Of a stretch of DNA of 64,000 bases, positions 9,901 to 18,079 are shown in pieces. Made by a program: the position numbers and the translations under genes. The notes under the pieces were generated by a model that saw nothing but the letters and a program-made list of their open reading frames with translations, made no database searches and was not told the origin of the DNA. How positions within the stretch are numbered: position 1 is the first letter of the stretch; the number at the start of each line of letters is the position of its first letter. Source of the stretch: Costertonia aggregata. GTDB taxonomy: Bacteria > Bacteroidota > Bacteroidia > Flavobacteriales > Flavobacteriaceae. The stretch is taken from contig NZ_CP058595.1 of NCBI RefSeq assembly GCF_013402795.1, forward strand, positions 655,501-719,500, given 5' to 3'.

Positions 9901-10327
9901 GGCAATTGCCGTTACAATCCGCACCGCCCACGTTCAGGTAAATATCATCCAAGCCATCCGCATTAATATCCACTATTGAGACTCCCGTAACCCAATCTTT
10001 AGTATTGAATTTTGATTCTTTCGTTATATCACGAAACCGTAGTCCTCCTTGATTTAGATATATTTTTGAAGATACTTGATTACCGGTAAATATGATATCC
10101 GGTAGCTCATCACCGTTAAAATCACCAATTCCCACGCCACCACCATTATAACAATATTGAAAATCGATAACGTTGATTTTTTCGTTTATGCTTATGGTGT
10201 TTTCAAAATCGATATGGGTATGCCCCACACCTATGTATTCAAACAACTTTGTTTCCTTTTTGTCTTTACAAGAGCATGTAAGCGCAAACACGATACAAAA
10301 AATAATTATTTGGATACCTATCCTCAT
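6968..10327 (-). CDS. FG-GAP/VCBS-repeat lipoprotein with ASPIC/UnbV domain
   Basis: 1119 residues. A signal peptide ends in a lipobox (TCSC) followed by KDKKETK. Many calcium-loop-like repeats occur along the chain (DFNGDELPD, DINADGLDD, DYDLDGDLDA, DFNNDGRVD, DFDADGDKD, DLDLDGDLD, DYDSDEDLD, DYDKDGDVD, DIDNDGWSD), as expected for a beta-propeller. Between the two repeat blocks, at about 525-590, is an ASPIC/UnbV domain (YLKIRLNG...IGAKVTIW...VKWPTG). It is probably surface-exposed. Such proteins often sit beside SusC/SusD pairs in Bacteroidota, and a glycan-binding or assembly role is inference. It follows susD after a 115-bp gap holding a hairpin and overlaps the GH36 gene by 8 bp. Confidence 0.9.
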   Translation of the reverse strand: MRIGIQIIIFCIVFALTCSCKDKKETKLFEYIGVGHTHIDFENTISINEKINVIDFQYCYNGGGVGIGDFNGDELPDIIFTGNQVSSKIYLNQGGLRFRDITKESKFNTKDWVTGVSIVDINADGLDDIYLNVGGADCNGNCRNLLFINQGINKKGIPEFIEQAKEYNLDDSEYSQQTVFFDYDLDGDLDAYIVRNGNVRFDKNSPIPKRYFPKHLNDVLLRNDTSDKYPHPVFTDVTEEAKGSQKGFGLGVGINDFNNDGRVDVYVSNDFITNDLLYLNVGSGDSTSSKFKESSSTMLAHETYNAMGVDIADINNDTYPDIMVLDMLPSNYKRLKTMIGAMNYDKYMLALKNGYTPQYMRNTLQLNNGFEDFGKVNFTDVAFMANVSRTDWSWAPLLADFDADGDKDVFVTNGYGLDITNLDFINYTKQSNAFGTVESRDKKIKELVSRQRAVKLQNIFFENSENLNFEDVSLLWSDEKVSLSNGAAFSDLDLDGDLDLIINNINEKAFILKNNASSKKSFRYLKIRLNGSSQNKHAIGAKVTIWNQGKPQTHFQSVVRGYLSSVDPIVFFGVKNKKIDSLEVKWPTGAVTRLKNIASNQTMTLEITKAKKEKTHHLDNNKLFTLNSDILSFTHRENVSNDYLSQQLLLTQHSKQGPCFASANINGIRGDELFIGGSKGIPGTLWALNEQNRYVQVQKLDSIYEDMAAIFIDYDSDEDLDLYVASGGNEFNKGAPEYADRLYENLGDNGFALTTHTLPANRSATSCVKPFDYDKDGDVDIFVGANIVPGNYPETPCNYLLSNENGFFTETAVKSLANSGMVKDAVWADIDNDGWSDLVLVGDWMSILVFKNHSGTLRKWDVQIKNENGETIVSNGWWRSIAQGDFDNDGDLDFLIANQGSNNFIDPTQKHPAYIYNQDYDGNGSIDPLIAVYYTTKDEKKLMPLHSRDDVMKQLVSLKGKYQTYEQFAEVDFRTLLNIDHIDEVTLKAHISESSYLENLGQGSFKLIPLPKACQVGPINSFLVKDLNNDKNLDVLLAGNDFYAETHFGGYDGLTGIFLEGFGSGKFKVLPSKESGFYLPGHTSQLIEIKDRQDRSLFLAGQNNKEPKIFELNKKSGNE

Positions 10328-10353
10328 TACATAAAAGCCTTTTTTATATTAAA

Positions 10354-10380
10354 GGCCAAGCAATGATACATCACTTGGCC
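10354..10380 (-). terminator. Intercistronic hairpin between susD and the FG-GAP gene
   Basis: GGCCAAG and CTTGGCC form a 7-bp stem around a 13-base loop. On the minus strand it is followed by an AT-rich run rather than pure U. It could act as a partial terminator or as an RNA-stability element that lowers expression downstream of susCD, a common arrangement in PULs. Confidence 0.45.
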
Positions 10381-10442
10381 CTTAATAACTACTTAACTCA
10401 AACTAAATCAAAATTACTACTATTTATAATTAACGGTCGTGT

Positions 10443-12026
10443 TCAATACCCTGGGTTTTGCTCAAGATTGGGATTGGCTTGTAGTTGGGGCACAGGAATC
10501 CAAAGTAGCTCGTCTTGTCCACTGGTAAATACGGCACTCTCGCCTGCCAAAGATTTGGGATGTCTACCATTGGCTATGGTAGAGCCCATGCCCAACACTT
10601 CATCTGCCAAGCCCCAGCGAACTAGGTCCAAATAGCGGTGCCCTTCCCCTGTTAGCTCCATAATGCGCTCTTCAACAATGGCGTCAAACACTTGTTCTTT
10701 GGTCAGACCTGATGGTTTATCGGCAATTTCGGCCCTTTGCCTCACTTGATTGATCAGTGAAATTGCTTCAGATTGATCACCATTTTCATTTTCGGCCTCT
10801 GCCAACATCAGTAGCACATCCGAATAGCGTATCAACCTCCAGTTTACTCCAACGGTATGGCCAAAACCAGGCAATTCCTCTCTTGTGCCTGCGAAAAGCA
10901 TTGCATATTTTCGAGTAAACAAAGGCTCAACGCCGGCGACCTGCGCCGCTTCAATGTCCGGGGCAAAATCCTCTAGAAAAGGTCGGCCCCCGTAACCTGT
11001 TGCTCCTGGATAGTCAAATGCTATCGTTGCATTTCTTCTGAACGTATCACCATTATCCTCAAAAGTCTGTAAAATATGGGGATTTATATAATGACCCCTG
11101 TCCAAACTTACCGTTGGGGGAGAATAGTCGATATAGAAATTACTTTGCGAACCGGTCTGGGGAACATCGGCACCCCAAACAAAGTTATCCTGCGGGGAAA
11201 ACTGTAACTCAAAAACAGATTCTGAATTGTTCTCGTTGGCCACGGTAAAATTTTCTTCGTACCGCTCTCCAGGTAACAGTTCATATACACCACTTGTGAC
11301 TACAGACCTTAAGTCTGTTGCTGCTTCTGCATAATTCCCCATATACAAATTTGTTTTACCCTTTAAAGCAAGTGCCGATCCCGAGGTAGGTCTTCCCAAG
11401 TCAGATTCTGGCCATGTTTGGGGCAACATACTAGCTGCCATTTCCAAGTCGGCCAATACAGAATTGAAAATATCAGTCTGTGTTGATTGTTCGGGGAAAA
11501 AATCCTCATCCGATTCCGGAGTGTTGAGTATTAGGGGCACGTTGCCCCAAAATGCAGCTAAATACCAATTGGCAAAGGCGCGCATAAAATAGGCCTGTCC
11601 CAATATCTCGTTCCTAGCACTACTGCCCTGAGGCAAATTTTCGTCGTTTGCTTCTTCCAAAATCGTATTTGCCCTAAAAATGGTCTGGTACAATTGCGGA
11701 AACATATCTACTGACCAACGGCTGACACCGGGAACCCCCTGTAAAGTAGACAACGTAGTATTATTGGCAAAGGGTACTACGTTAAATGCATCTGAACGCA
11801 GCATGGGACCGGTATGCACTACTCTTCCCCAGAAAAATACCGCAGTTATGGGATGTATCATACCGTTTACCGCAGCCCTAAAATCTTCTTCGGTATTAAA
11901 AAAATCCAATTGCGATACCGTATTCGGGTTCGAAATTTCCAGTTGATCTTCGTTACAGCCATTTATAGGCACAAACAAAGCCACTGCTAGTGCAATCAAT
12001 AAAAATTTTCTTGTGTTAATTCTCAT
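10443..12026 (-). CDS. susD: SusD/RagB family glycan-binding lipoprotein
   Basis: 527 residues, typical of the family. A signal peptide ends at the lipobox INGC (Cys 24) followed by NEDQLEISNPN, so it is a surface lipoprotein that lids the SusC channel. SusD features include the N-terminal NTEEDFRAAVNGM segment, TPR-like helices with a QAYFMRAFANWYL stretch and the C-terminal VEERIMELTGEGHRYLDLVRWG motif. It starts 32 bp after the SusC stop in the same direction. The ligand is likely a galactose-containing glycan given the downstream GH36 enzyme and galactokinase, by inference. Confidence 0.96.
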   Translation of the reverse strand: MRINTRKFLLIALAVALFVPINGCNEDQLEISNPNTVSQLDFFNTEEDFRAAVNGMIHPITAVFFWGRVVHTGPMLRSDAFNVVPFANNTTLSTLQGVPGVSRWSVDMFPQLYQTIFRANTILEEANDENLPQGSSARNEILGQAYFMRAFANWYLAAFWGNVPLILNTPESDEDFFPEQSTQTDIFNSVLADLEMAASMLPQTWPESDLGRPTSGSALALKGKTNLYMGNYAEAATDLRSVVTSGVYELLPGERYEENFTVANENNSESVFELQFSPQDNFVWGADVPQTGSQSNFYIDYSPPTVSLDRGHYINPHILQTFEDNGDTFRRNATIAFDYPGATGYGGRPFLEDFAPDIEAAQVAGVEPLFTRKYAMLFAGTREELPGFGHTVGVNWRLIRYSDVLLMLAEAENENGDQSEAISLINQVRQRAEIADKPSGLTKEQVFDAIVEERIMELTGEGHRYLDLVRWGLADEVLGMGSTIANGRHPKSLAGESAVFTSGQDELLWIPVPQLQANPNLEQNPGY

Positions 12027-12058
12027 TTTTTTAAATTTTCTTTGTTTTCATAACTGTA

Positions 12059-15000
12059 TTAAAAAGATGCCTGTATGCCTAAGATAAAGGTTCTAGGCCT
12101 TGGCTGTGCTCGCAAATCGACACCTCTACCAAATATAGGTGGCGTGTTGACAGGTGCCCCGAAAAATCCACCGCCAGTTCCCGAGGGAGTGGACCCTACT
12201 TCCGGGTCATACCCTGAGTAACCTGTAATCGTGAACACATTCTGCATGTTGTAGAACAACCTTGCATTGCTTACCCATGGTATATTGATGACCTTGGTTA
12301 AATCATATCCGATTTCTATGCTCCTTAACCTTAAATAAGAACCATCTTCCACATAAAAATCCGAGGGCAATTGGTTACCTACATCATTCGGGAGCGAGGC
12401 CCTTGGTATATTTGTATCCTCGTTTTGTCCCAAGACAAAGGCATCCCTTAAGTAACCAAATTTATTACCATCCAAGAAGAACGTTCCCGTAAAACGCGTG
12501 GCGTTAAAGATTTCGTTGCCTTGAACACCATTGAACGCCAACCCGAAATCCCAGTTTTTATAGGCACCATTGAATGTTAGTCCGTACGTGAAATCGGGTA
12601 TGGGGTCCCCTATATTGGTCCTATCGTCATTGTCTATGATGCCGTTTCCATCCAAATCAATCCTTCTAAAATCTCCTGGCTGTAATATGGCCCTTCTTTC
12701 CGGATCGTTGGCAACTCCTGGATCACTATCAATTTCGGCTTGACTTTTATATATGCCATCATTTCTAAACCCAAAAAAGAAACCGAGCGGCTGACCAACT
12801 TCAAACCTATTGGGCGTGTTTCCTTCCTCATCTATCGAAGGCCCCACCAAAGGGTTGGGCAAATCGGTTAGCTCATTGTTGATAGTGGCAAAAGTGAATC
12901 CTATGTTGAAATCAAAATCGCCACTGGAGTTATGATTATAATTGGCCTGTAGTTCAAAACCTTTGTTTCTGATAGATGCCGCATTTTGAATTACGGGTGT
13001 TGCCGATCCCGTTGTAGAGGGTACGGAAACAGCCGCAAGAACATCATCATTGTTCCTCACAAAATAATCCGCACTGACCGCCAAACGATTGTCGAACAAA
13101 CTAGCATCGGCTCCAAAACTTAAAGACCGGGCCGTTTCAAACGTAATATTCTCATCAACCAATGATGTTATGGCAAAACCACCGGCCGTAACATTGTTAA
13201 AGCTGACATTTGAAGATGGATTCAAAACTGATTGAAAAACAAAATCACCAATATTCTGTGAACCAAGTTCTCCGTACCCACCTCTTAGTTTCAATGTATT
13301 GACAACACCCTCTTCGGGCCACCAATCTTCGTTGCTCATAATCCAACCAGCTGAAAACGATGGAAAAACACCCGTATTGAGGCCGTTCTCGGAGGAGAAC
13401 CTAGAAGTGGCGTCCCTACGTATGATACCCGTAAACAAATACTTATCATCAAACTTATAATTAACCCTACCAAATGCGGAAAATAAGCGTGAAAGAAATC
13501 TACCACCACCTGTGTTCAACACTAAATCTGCAAAGCCAGCAATATTCGTAATATTATTTGATGGGAGACCTTCGACTTGAACGGCCAGAGAATTATTATC
13601 AATTTGTTGACGAGCACCACCCAATAGTATATCAATGTCATGCTTGCCAAAGGTCTTTTTGTAATTTATGGTGGGCTCTATATTCGTTGAAATTATCTCA
13701 CCCCTAACCTCGGTCAAATCGTTAGCCTCGTTGATATTCACCTCTTGATCGGTAGGGCTTAGGTCAAAAGTGGGTCTGAAAAAATTCCCGTAATTGTTTC
13801 TATAATCCACACCATAATTAATTCCTACGGTAAGACCTTCAGCAATATTGTACTTAAGGTTTATGTTTCCAAGTACATTGCGCTGCGTTGTTTGATCATT
13901 GGTCAACTGGGCGAGAGCATAATTGTTGGTTCCGCCGGACCCATCGAACAAGTTAGAATCAATAGCCTCAAAACCTCCTAGTCTCTCGGGTGCTGTGGCC
14001 CTTACGACGGGAGCCGTAAAGGTATTGTTCCCAAAGAATGGATTTTGCGTAAAATCACGTTGATTGTAAGAAAAAGATTCCTCAATGGTAAACTTACCAA
14101 AATTGAACCTACTGTTCAACCGAACGTTAATACGCTGAAAATCGCTACTGATAACAATAGCTTCTTCGTCATAATAATTGGCTGAAAAAAAATAGGAGGA
14201 TCCCTCACCACCTCCTGAAATATTGAACCCATAGTCCTGAACAACTCCAAGGTTTAGGGTCAAGTCTTGGAAATCGGTATCGACACCCGGATCTGTTATA
14301 TTGCCCGGCAAACCTTCATTTGCACTACGCTGATTTAAAAAGGCAACAAATTCTGGTCCATTGAGCAAATCCAAGCTATTGCCCACAGTATTTACCCCCG
14401 AACGAATATCAACGGAAACTTTTGGTGCTGAATTAACAGAACCCCTATTGGTAGAAACGATGATAACACCATTTGCAGCCCTTGTACCATATATAGCGGC
14501 AGAAGTCGCATCTTTAAGCACTTGAATATCAATAATATCCTTTGGATTAAGGAAAGTAATGTCATCGACCACTGTACCATCTACCACATAGAGCGGAAAC
14601 GTATTCGTTAAAGAACTAATACCCCTAACGATTACATTTGTACCTGCCGCCGGCTCACCACCGGAACTTTCTATCTGCACACCGGCCAACCTACCTTGAA
14701 GTGCATTGGTGGGATCCGCATTGACTATTTGCTTGATTTCCCGCTGCTTTATTTGAGAAATGGCCCCGGTAACATCTACTTTTGCCTGAGACCCGAACCC
14801 GACAACAACGACTTCATCCAACAAGGCGGAATCTTGTTCCAAAATAATATTGATTGTATTTTTTCCATTCACTAGGATTTCTTGTGGCTTATACCCTATA
14901 TAACTAAATATAAGTGTGGCATCGGAGGGTACAGTAATGGTATAATTACCATCAAAATCAGTAGTGACACCATTAGTGGTCCCTTTTTCGATAATATTTA

Positions 15001-15124
15001 CGCCTGGGAGTGGCCCTTCGGCATCGGATACTGTTCCCGTAACAGTGGCTTGCTGTGCAAAAGCTGTATTTGCATAAACAAACACCAACAAAACCATGAG
15101 CTTTTTAAGGTGGTTTCTTTTCAT
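12059..15124 (-). CDS. susC: SusC/RagA TonB-dependent outer-membrane transporter
   Basis: 1021 residues. A signal peptide ends near AFAQQ. Then come a carboxypeptidase-regulatory-like domain (VTGTVSDAEGPLPGVNI, about 28-105), the plug domain with SusC-type motifs (LYVVDG, IQVLKDATSAAIYGTRAANGVI) and a long beta-barrel ending in Phe (FILGIQASF). It imports oligosaccharides across the outer membrane with energy from TonB/ExbBD. It heads the structural genes of the locus and lies 155 bp downstream of the GntR regulator stop. A palindrome-like word shared with the regulator promoter lies just upstream of its start. Confidence 0.97.
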   Translation of the reverse strand: MKRNHLKKLMVLLVFVYANTAFAQQATVTGTVSDAEGPLPGVNIIEKGTTNGVTTDFDGNYTITVPSDATLIFSYIGYKPQEILVNGKNTINIILEQDSALLDEVVVVGFGSQAKVDVTGAISQIKQREIKQIVNADPTNALQGRLAGVQIESSGGEPAAGTNVIVRGISSLTNTFPLYVVDGTVVDDITFLNPKDIIDIQVLKDATSAAIYGTRAANGVIIVSTNRGSVNSAPKVSVDIRSGVNTVGNSLDLLNGPEFVAFLNQRSANEGLPGNITDPGVDTDFQDLTLNLGVVQDYGFNISGGGEGSSYFFSANYYDEEAIVISSDFQRINVRLNSRFNFGKFTIEESFSYNQRDFTQNPFFGNNTFTAPVVRATAPERLGGFEAIDSNLFDGSGGTNNYALAQLTNDQTTQRNVLGNINLKYNIAEGLTVGINYGVDYRNNYGNFFRPTFDLSPTDQEVNINEANDLTEVRGEIISTNIEPTINYKKTFGKHDIDILLGGARQQIDNNSLAVQVEGLPSNNITNIAGFADLVLNTGGGRFLSRLFSAFGRVNYKFDDKYLFTGIIRRDATSRFSSENGLNTGVFPSFSAGWIMSNEDWWPEEGVVNTLKLRGGYGELGSQNIGDFVFQSVLNPSSNVSFNNVTAGGFAITSLVDENITFETARSLSFGADASLFDNRLAVSADYFVRNNDDVLAAVSVPSTTGSATPVIQNAASIRNKGFELQANYNHNSSGDFDFNIGFTFATINNELTDLPNPLVGPSIDEEGNTPNRFEVGQPLGFFFGFRNDGIYKSQAEIDSDPGVANDPERRAILQPGDFRRIDLDGNGIIDNDDRTNIGDPIPDFTYGLTFNGAYKNWDFGLAFNGVQGNEIFNATRFTGTFFLDGNKFGYLRDAFVLGQNEDTNIPRASLPNDVGNQLPSDFYVEDGSYLRLRSIEIGYDLTKVINIPWVSNARLFYNMQNVFTITGYSGYDPEVGSTPSGTGGGFFGAPVNTPPIFGRGVDLRAQPRPRTFILGIQASF

Positions 15125-15153
15125 AAAGACTGTGTTTAGATTAGTTAATTTAT

Positions 15154-15168
15154 ACTATGATAGTCTAT
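15154..15168 (-). promoter_or_regulatory. Candidate operator upstream of susC
   Basis: The palindrome ACTATGATAGT (15154-15164) overlaps ATAGTCTAT (15160-15168), 30 bp before the susC start. Both halves recur in front of the GntR regulator gene (ACTATGAT at 16313-16320, ATAGTCTAT at 16364-16372). Sharing the words between the only two promoters that should be co-regulated makes an operator likely. Confidence 0.45.
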
Positions 15169-15279
15169 GCTACTTAGTAAAAGTATGTTAATATTTTTTT
15201 ATATGAAAATTAAAGCTGTCTAAAATTGATTATTTAACAAAAAAATGCTGGAAAAATAACAAAATAAACAATAAAATTG

Positions 15280-16293
15280 TTAAAGCGAATTTCGACGTAT
15301 TAAGTCCGAGGGCATGATAAGCTGTGTAGTTTCTTGGTTTTTTATGTGCTTTGCAGCACGTATGGCCATAGCTTTGAAATCTGTTGAAATTGTGGTAATT
15401 CCCCCAAAGACCAATTCTTTTATCACATGGTCATTGTGTGAAAGTAGCCCTATATCCTTACCTATTTTATATTGATAGTTATGGGCGTCCCGCACCACGT
15501 CCCATAATAGAGTGTCGCTTATGAAAAAATAGAGGTCTCCCTTTTTTAAAGAACTTGACTTGTAGGTTTCTTTTACCTTTCCGTTTATGGAGTAATCGCC
15601 AAGGAACCTTTTGAAAGCATTGAGAACCCCTTTTGGATAATCAGAATCCTCCCTGTAGAACAAAACGAATTTTTTAAACCTTTTGATTGCAGGCAACAAT
15701 TCAATCAATTTTAGATATGTTGATTCTTCAAATTCCTGTGATATAAATGAATATTCGTTTCCAAGAGAAAGGTATCTATCGATAATAAGTAGTTTTTTGG
15801 GCTCTATCAAGCGTAGTTTGGGTGCAACGGCCTTGTCGGGAATAGGTGCCACTACATACATACCATACTTTCCCATAACGTTGGTCATAATGGTTTCAAA
15901 AATGGACTTATTGTTATGATGAAAAAAAACATCTATCTGAAACTTTTTACCAAGTTCTTTTCTAAAGGTATTATAAAATTCTTCTTGAAATCGCTGAAAC
16001 GAAAACAACAATAAGGCTATTCTCAAGGTAACCTTGGTCTCTTGGCTAATGATGAAATAGCCTTTCAGCTTTTTTGATTCAACAAGCCCCCTTTCCTTAA
16101 GCTCTTCATATGCCTTTACAATTGTTTTTCTGGCAAAACCCACTTCGTTTACCATATTGTTTATCGAAGGTAATTGATCGCCCGTTGAAAGAATTCCACT
16201 ATCTATGGCATCTATTATTCCCAGAACCAATTGTTCATGTTTTGACAGTGTATTTACAGTCTCCAGTTCTTTTATTTTAGTTATTAACGACAT
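15280..16293 (-). CDS. GntR-type transcriptional regulator with LacI-like sensor domain
   Basis: 337 residues. The N-terminal winged helix (about 1-80) has the GntR pattern GILSTGDQLPSINNM...FARKTIVKAYEELKERGLVESKK. The C-terminal region resembles a periplasmic-binding-protein fold (MYVVAPIPDKAV, LLIIDRYL, VFGGITTISTDFKAMA), as in AraR-like regulators that bind a sugar. It sits directly upstream of susC on the same strand and is probably the local sensor of the imported sugar. Repressor versus activator cannot be told from sequence. The last residues (IMPSDLIRRNSL) match the usual end of such regulators. Confidence 0.9.
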   Translation of the reverse strand: MSLITKIKELETVNTLSKHEQLVLGIIDAIDSGILSTGDQLPSINNMVNEVGFARKTIVKAYEELKERGLVESKKLKGYFIISQETKVTLRIALLLFSFQRFQEEFYNTFRKELGKKFQIDVFFHHNNKSIFETIMTNVMGKYGMYVVAPIPDKAVAPKLRLIEPKKLLIIDRYLSLGNEYSFISQEFEESTYLKLIELLPAIKRFKKFVLFYREDSDYPKGVLNAFKRFLGDYSINGKVKETYKSSSLKKGDLYFFISDTLLWDVVRDAHNYQYKIGKDIGLLSHNDHVIKELVFGGITTISTDFKAMAIRAAKHIKNQETTQLIMPSDLIRRNSL

Positions 16294-16312
16294 TAATACA
16301 AAGTGTTGTTAA

Positions 16313-16372
16313 ACTATGATTTGACTATTGATACTTAAAATGGCTTTTTATCAAAACAGCAAAATAGTCTAT
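16313..16372 (-). promoter_or_regulatory. Candidate operator region of the GntR regulator gene
   Basis: ACTATGAT (16313-16320) and ATAGTCTAT (16364-16372) flank the likely promoter of the regulator. Both words also make up the composite palindrome in front of susC, suggesting autoregulation. The intervening ACTATTGAT (16324-16332) is a further degenerate half site. Confidence 0.4.
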
Positions 16373-16594
16373 TTCCGATAAATTTTTGCTTTCTTAAAAG
16401 TAATTTAAAACTTTGTAGATTACTTTAGCAGTAACGACTAACCCCGATTTTCCTCAAATCTTCCCTGTTTAAAATAAAAAACCATGGGTTATCATCGCCC
16501 TAGTTATTTATTTTTTCCGAAATTATGAAGCTATGACCGCTGTCTTTTCAAAAAAATAAATCTCGCCAAAAATGGCTTGGTTTTCTGCTTTTTA

Positions 16595-16808
16595 GTGACC
16601 TCGGCAAGACAGAGTTCAAACTTTTTGAAAGAAGCTATCCATCTGATTATTTTGAAATCCCAGCAAAGGGCTTTTAAGTATGAGCAATCAATATAGGTTG
16701 ACTGTCATTTTTTGCTTACCTGCCTAGTCAACTATTTTGTAATAAATTTTTACTCTTTGTGTTACAAATAATTTCGATGCCGTAATCAGTATTTCTGAAA
16801 AATAAAAA
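16595..16808. repeat. Dispersed noncoding repeat, copy 1 (about 215 bp)
   Basis: From GTGACCTC to AAAATAAA this stretch aligns along its whole length with 22473-22687, with many shared blocks (AGTTCAAACTTTTTGAAAGAAG, TTTGCTTACCT, AAATTTTTACT, GTATTTCTGAAAAA). Both copies keep an inverted repeat, TTTGTAA(C/T)...GTTACAAA, at 16737-16769 here. On the minus strand the left end (GTTTGAAC...GAGGTCAC) resembles the T-arm and acceptor end of a decayed tRNA. The surrounding gap, 16294-17050, has no convincing gene. Copy 1 lies about 240 bp before the first LytS-type kinase gene. Confidence 0.75.
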
Positions 16809-16958
16809 AACGGTAAATGGAACTGGATTTATATATGTTTAAGCTCATTCTCTAAAACGCCTATTTTATCAGATTACTTTTAAATAAACTTTACGCTAAC
16901 CATAGCTTCATAGTTGAATACCCACCTTAGTCCGAATAGATTGTCAAAAATTCTATTT

Positions 16959-16986
16959 TGCAGACAAATACCCCTTATTCGCAGAA
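16959..16986 (+). promoter_or_regulatory. Candidate LytTR operator, first system, before the kinase gene
   Basis: TGCAGAC (16959) and CGCAGAA (16980) are 21 bp apart and share the inner CCCnTAT with the two sets after the regulator gene (18963 and 19266). The third repeat seen in those sets is not evident here. It ends 64 bp before the kinase ATG, a suitable place for autoregulation. Confidence 0.5.
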
Positions 16987-17050
16987 CGCCATTTTTCAAA
17001 ACAAAAAAAATAATGACCTTTACTAGGTGATCATCTGTACCCTATAGCTT

Positions 17051-18076
17051 ATGAAAAAGTCAATTGTTATTGGATTACATATCGGGTTTTGGTTGTGCTA
17101 TTTGGTATTGACCATTGTACTACTATACCTTTCCTTGGAAGGTGAGGAGAATTCCGTTGTCGATAAGGCAACTGTTAGGGTTATTTATTTTGCCATTATC
17201 CCCTCTGTTATTTCGTATTATACATTCTATTTTTTAGTATTTCCAGCTATAAGGCGAAAGCGATTTACCCTCTCTGTTGTTTACGCATTTGTCATTTCAG
17301 TTGGGGCATCGTTGATAGGGACTGCCTTGATTTATATCTTCCTCGGGATTGAAAGCTTAACAGGAGCTCAAGAATCGGTCGGTGTCGGAATAACATTCAT
17401 TTCTTTCGTTTCCCTAATTATTGGTATAATGGCACTGGTTACCAAGGGATTTATCACTTGGTACGGAGAATTAAAATTGAAAGAAGAGTTGCAACAAAAG
17501 AACCATGAAATGGAAATGGCATTGGTTAAATCGCAACTTGATCCACACTTTTTATTCAATACACTGAATAATATTGACATTTTAATTTTGAAGGATGCCA
17601 ACGAAGCCTCCAACTACTTAAATAAGTTGTCCGATATCATGCGGTTTATGTTGTTCGAAACCAAAACCGATACCATTTTGCTTTCAAAAGAGCTTGAATA
17701 CATTAATAAATACATCGCTTTACAAAAAATTAGAACAGTAAATTCAAATTATATCAGTTTTGATGTAAAAGGCTCGCCACAAGGTAAAACTATTGCCCCC
17801 ATGGTATTTCTTCCCTTTATCGAAAATGCTTTCAAGCACACCGGCAATAAAAAATTAGAACATGCCATAACCATTAATATTGATATTAAGCAGGAAAGCC
17901 TAACGTTTGAATGTGCCAACAAATTCAATCCGAATAGAAAGCTAAAACAAGGAAATAATGGTTTGGGAAATTCGCTTATTGAAAAGCGATTGAAACTAAT
18001 CTATCCAAAAAAACATCTTTTGAAGGTGGCGAATGAAGACGGATTGTATCGTGTTAACTTAACCATAAACCTATAA
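17051..18076 (+). CDS. LytS-type sensor histidine kinase (His_kinase PF06580 family)
   Basis: 341 residues. Four membrane helices at about 8-28, 44-64, 74-98 and 112-134 are followed by a short coiled coil and the His_kinase domain. Phosphoacceptor His 166 lies in QLDPHFLFNTLNN, the ATP-binding N-box is FLPFIENAFKH (Asn 259) and the G-box is NGLGNSLIEKRL. Such kinases pair with LytTR regulators, and the next gene, 3 bp downstream, is one. No separate sensor domain is visible, so the signal is probably membrane-derived. A pair of 21-bp-spaced repeats upstream suggests feedback control by the partner. Confidence 0.95.
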   Translation: MKKSIVIGLHIGFWLCYLVLTIVLLYLSLEGEENSVVDKATVRVIYFAIIPSVISYYTFYFLVFPAIRRKRFTLSVVYAFVISVGASLIGTALIYIFLGIESLTGAQESVGVGITFISFVSLIIGIMALVTKGFITWYGELKLKEELQQKNHEMEMALVKSQLDPHFLFNTLNNIDILILKDANEASNYLNKLSDIMRFMLFETKTDTILLSKELEYINKYIALQKIRTVNSNYISFDVKGSPQGKTIAPMVFLPFIENAFKHTGNKKLEHAITINIDIKQESLTFECANKFNPNRKLKQGNNGLGNSLIEKRLKLIYPKKHLLKVANEDGLYRVNLTINL

Positions 18077-18079
18077 GTA

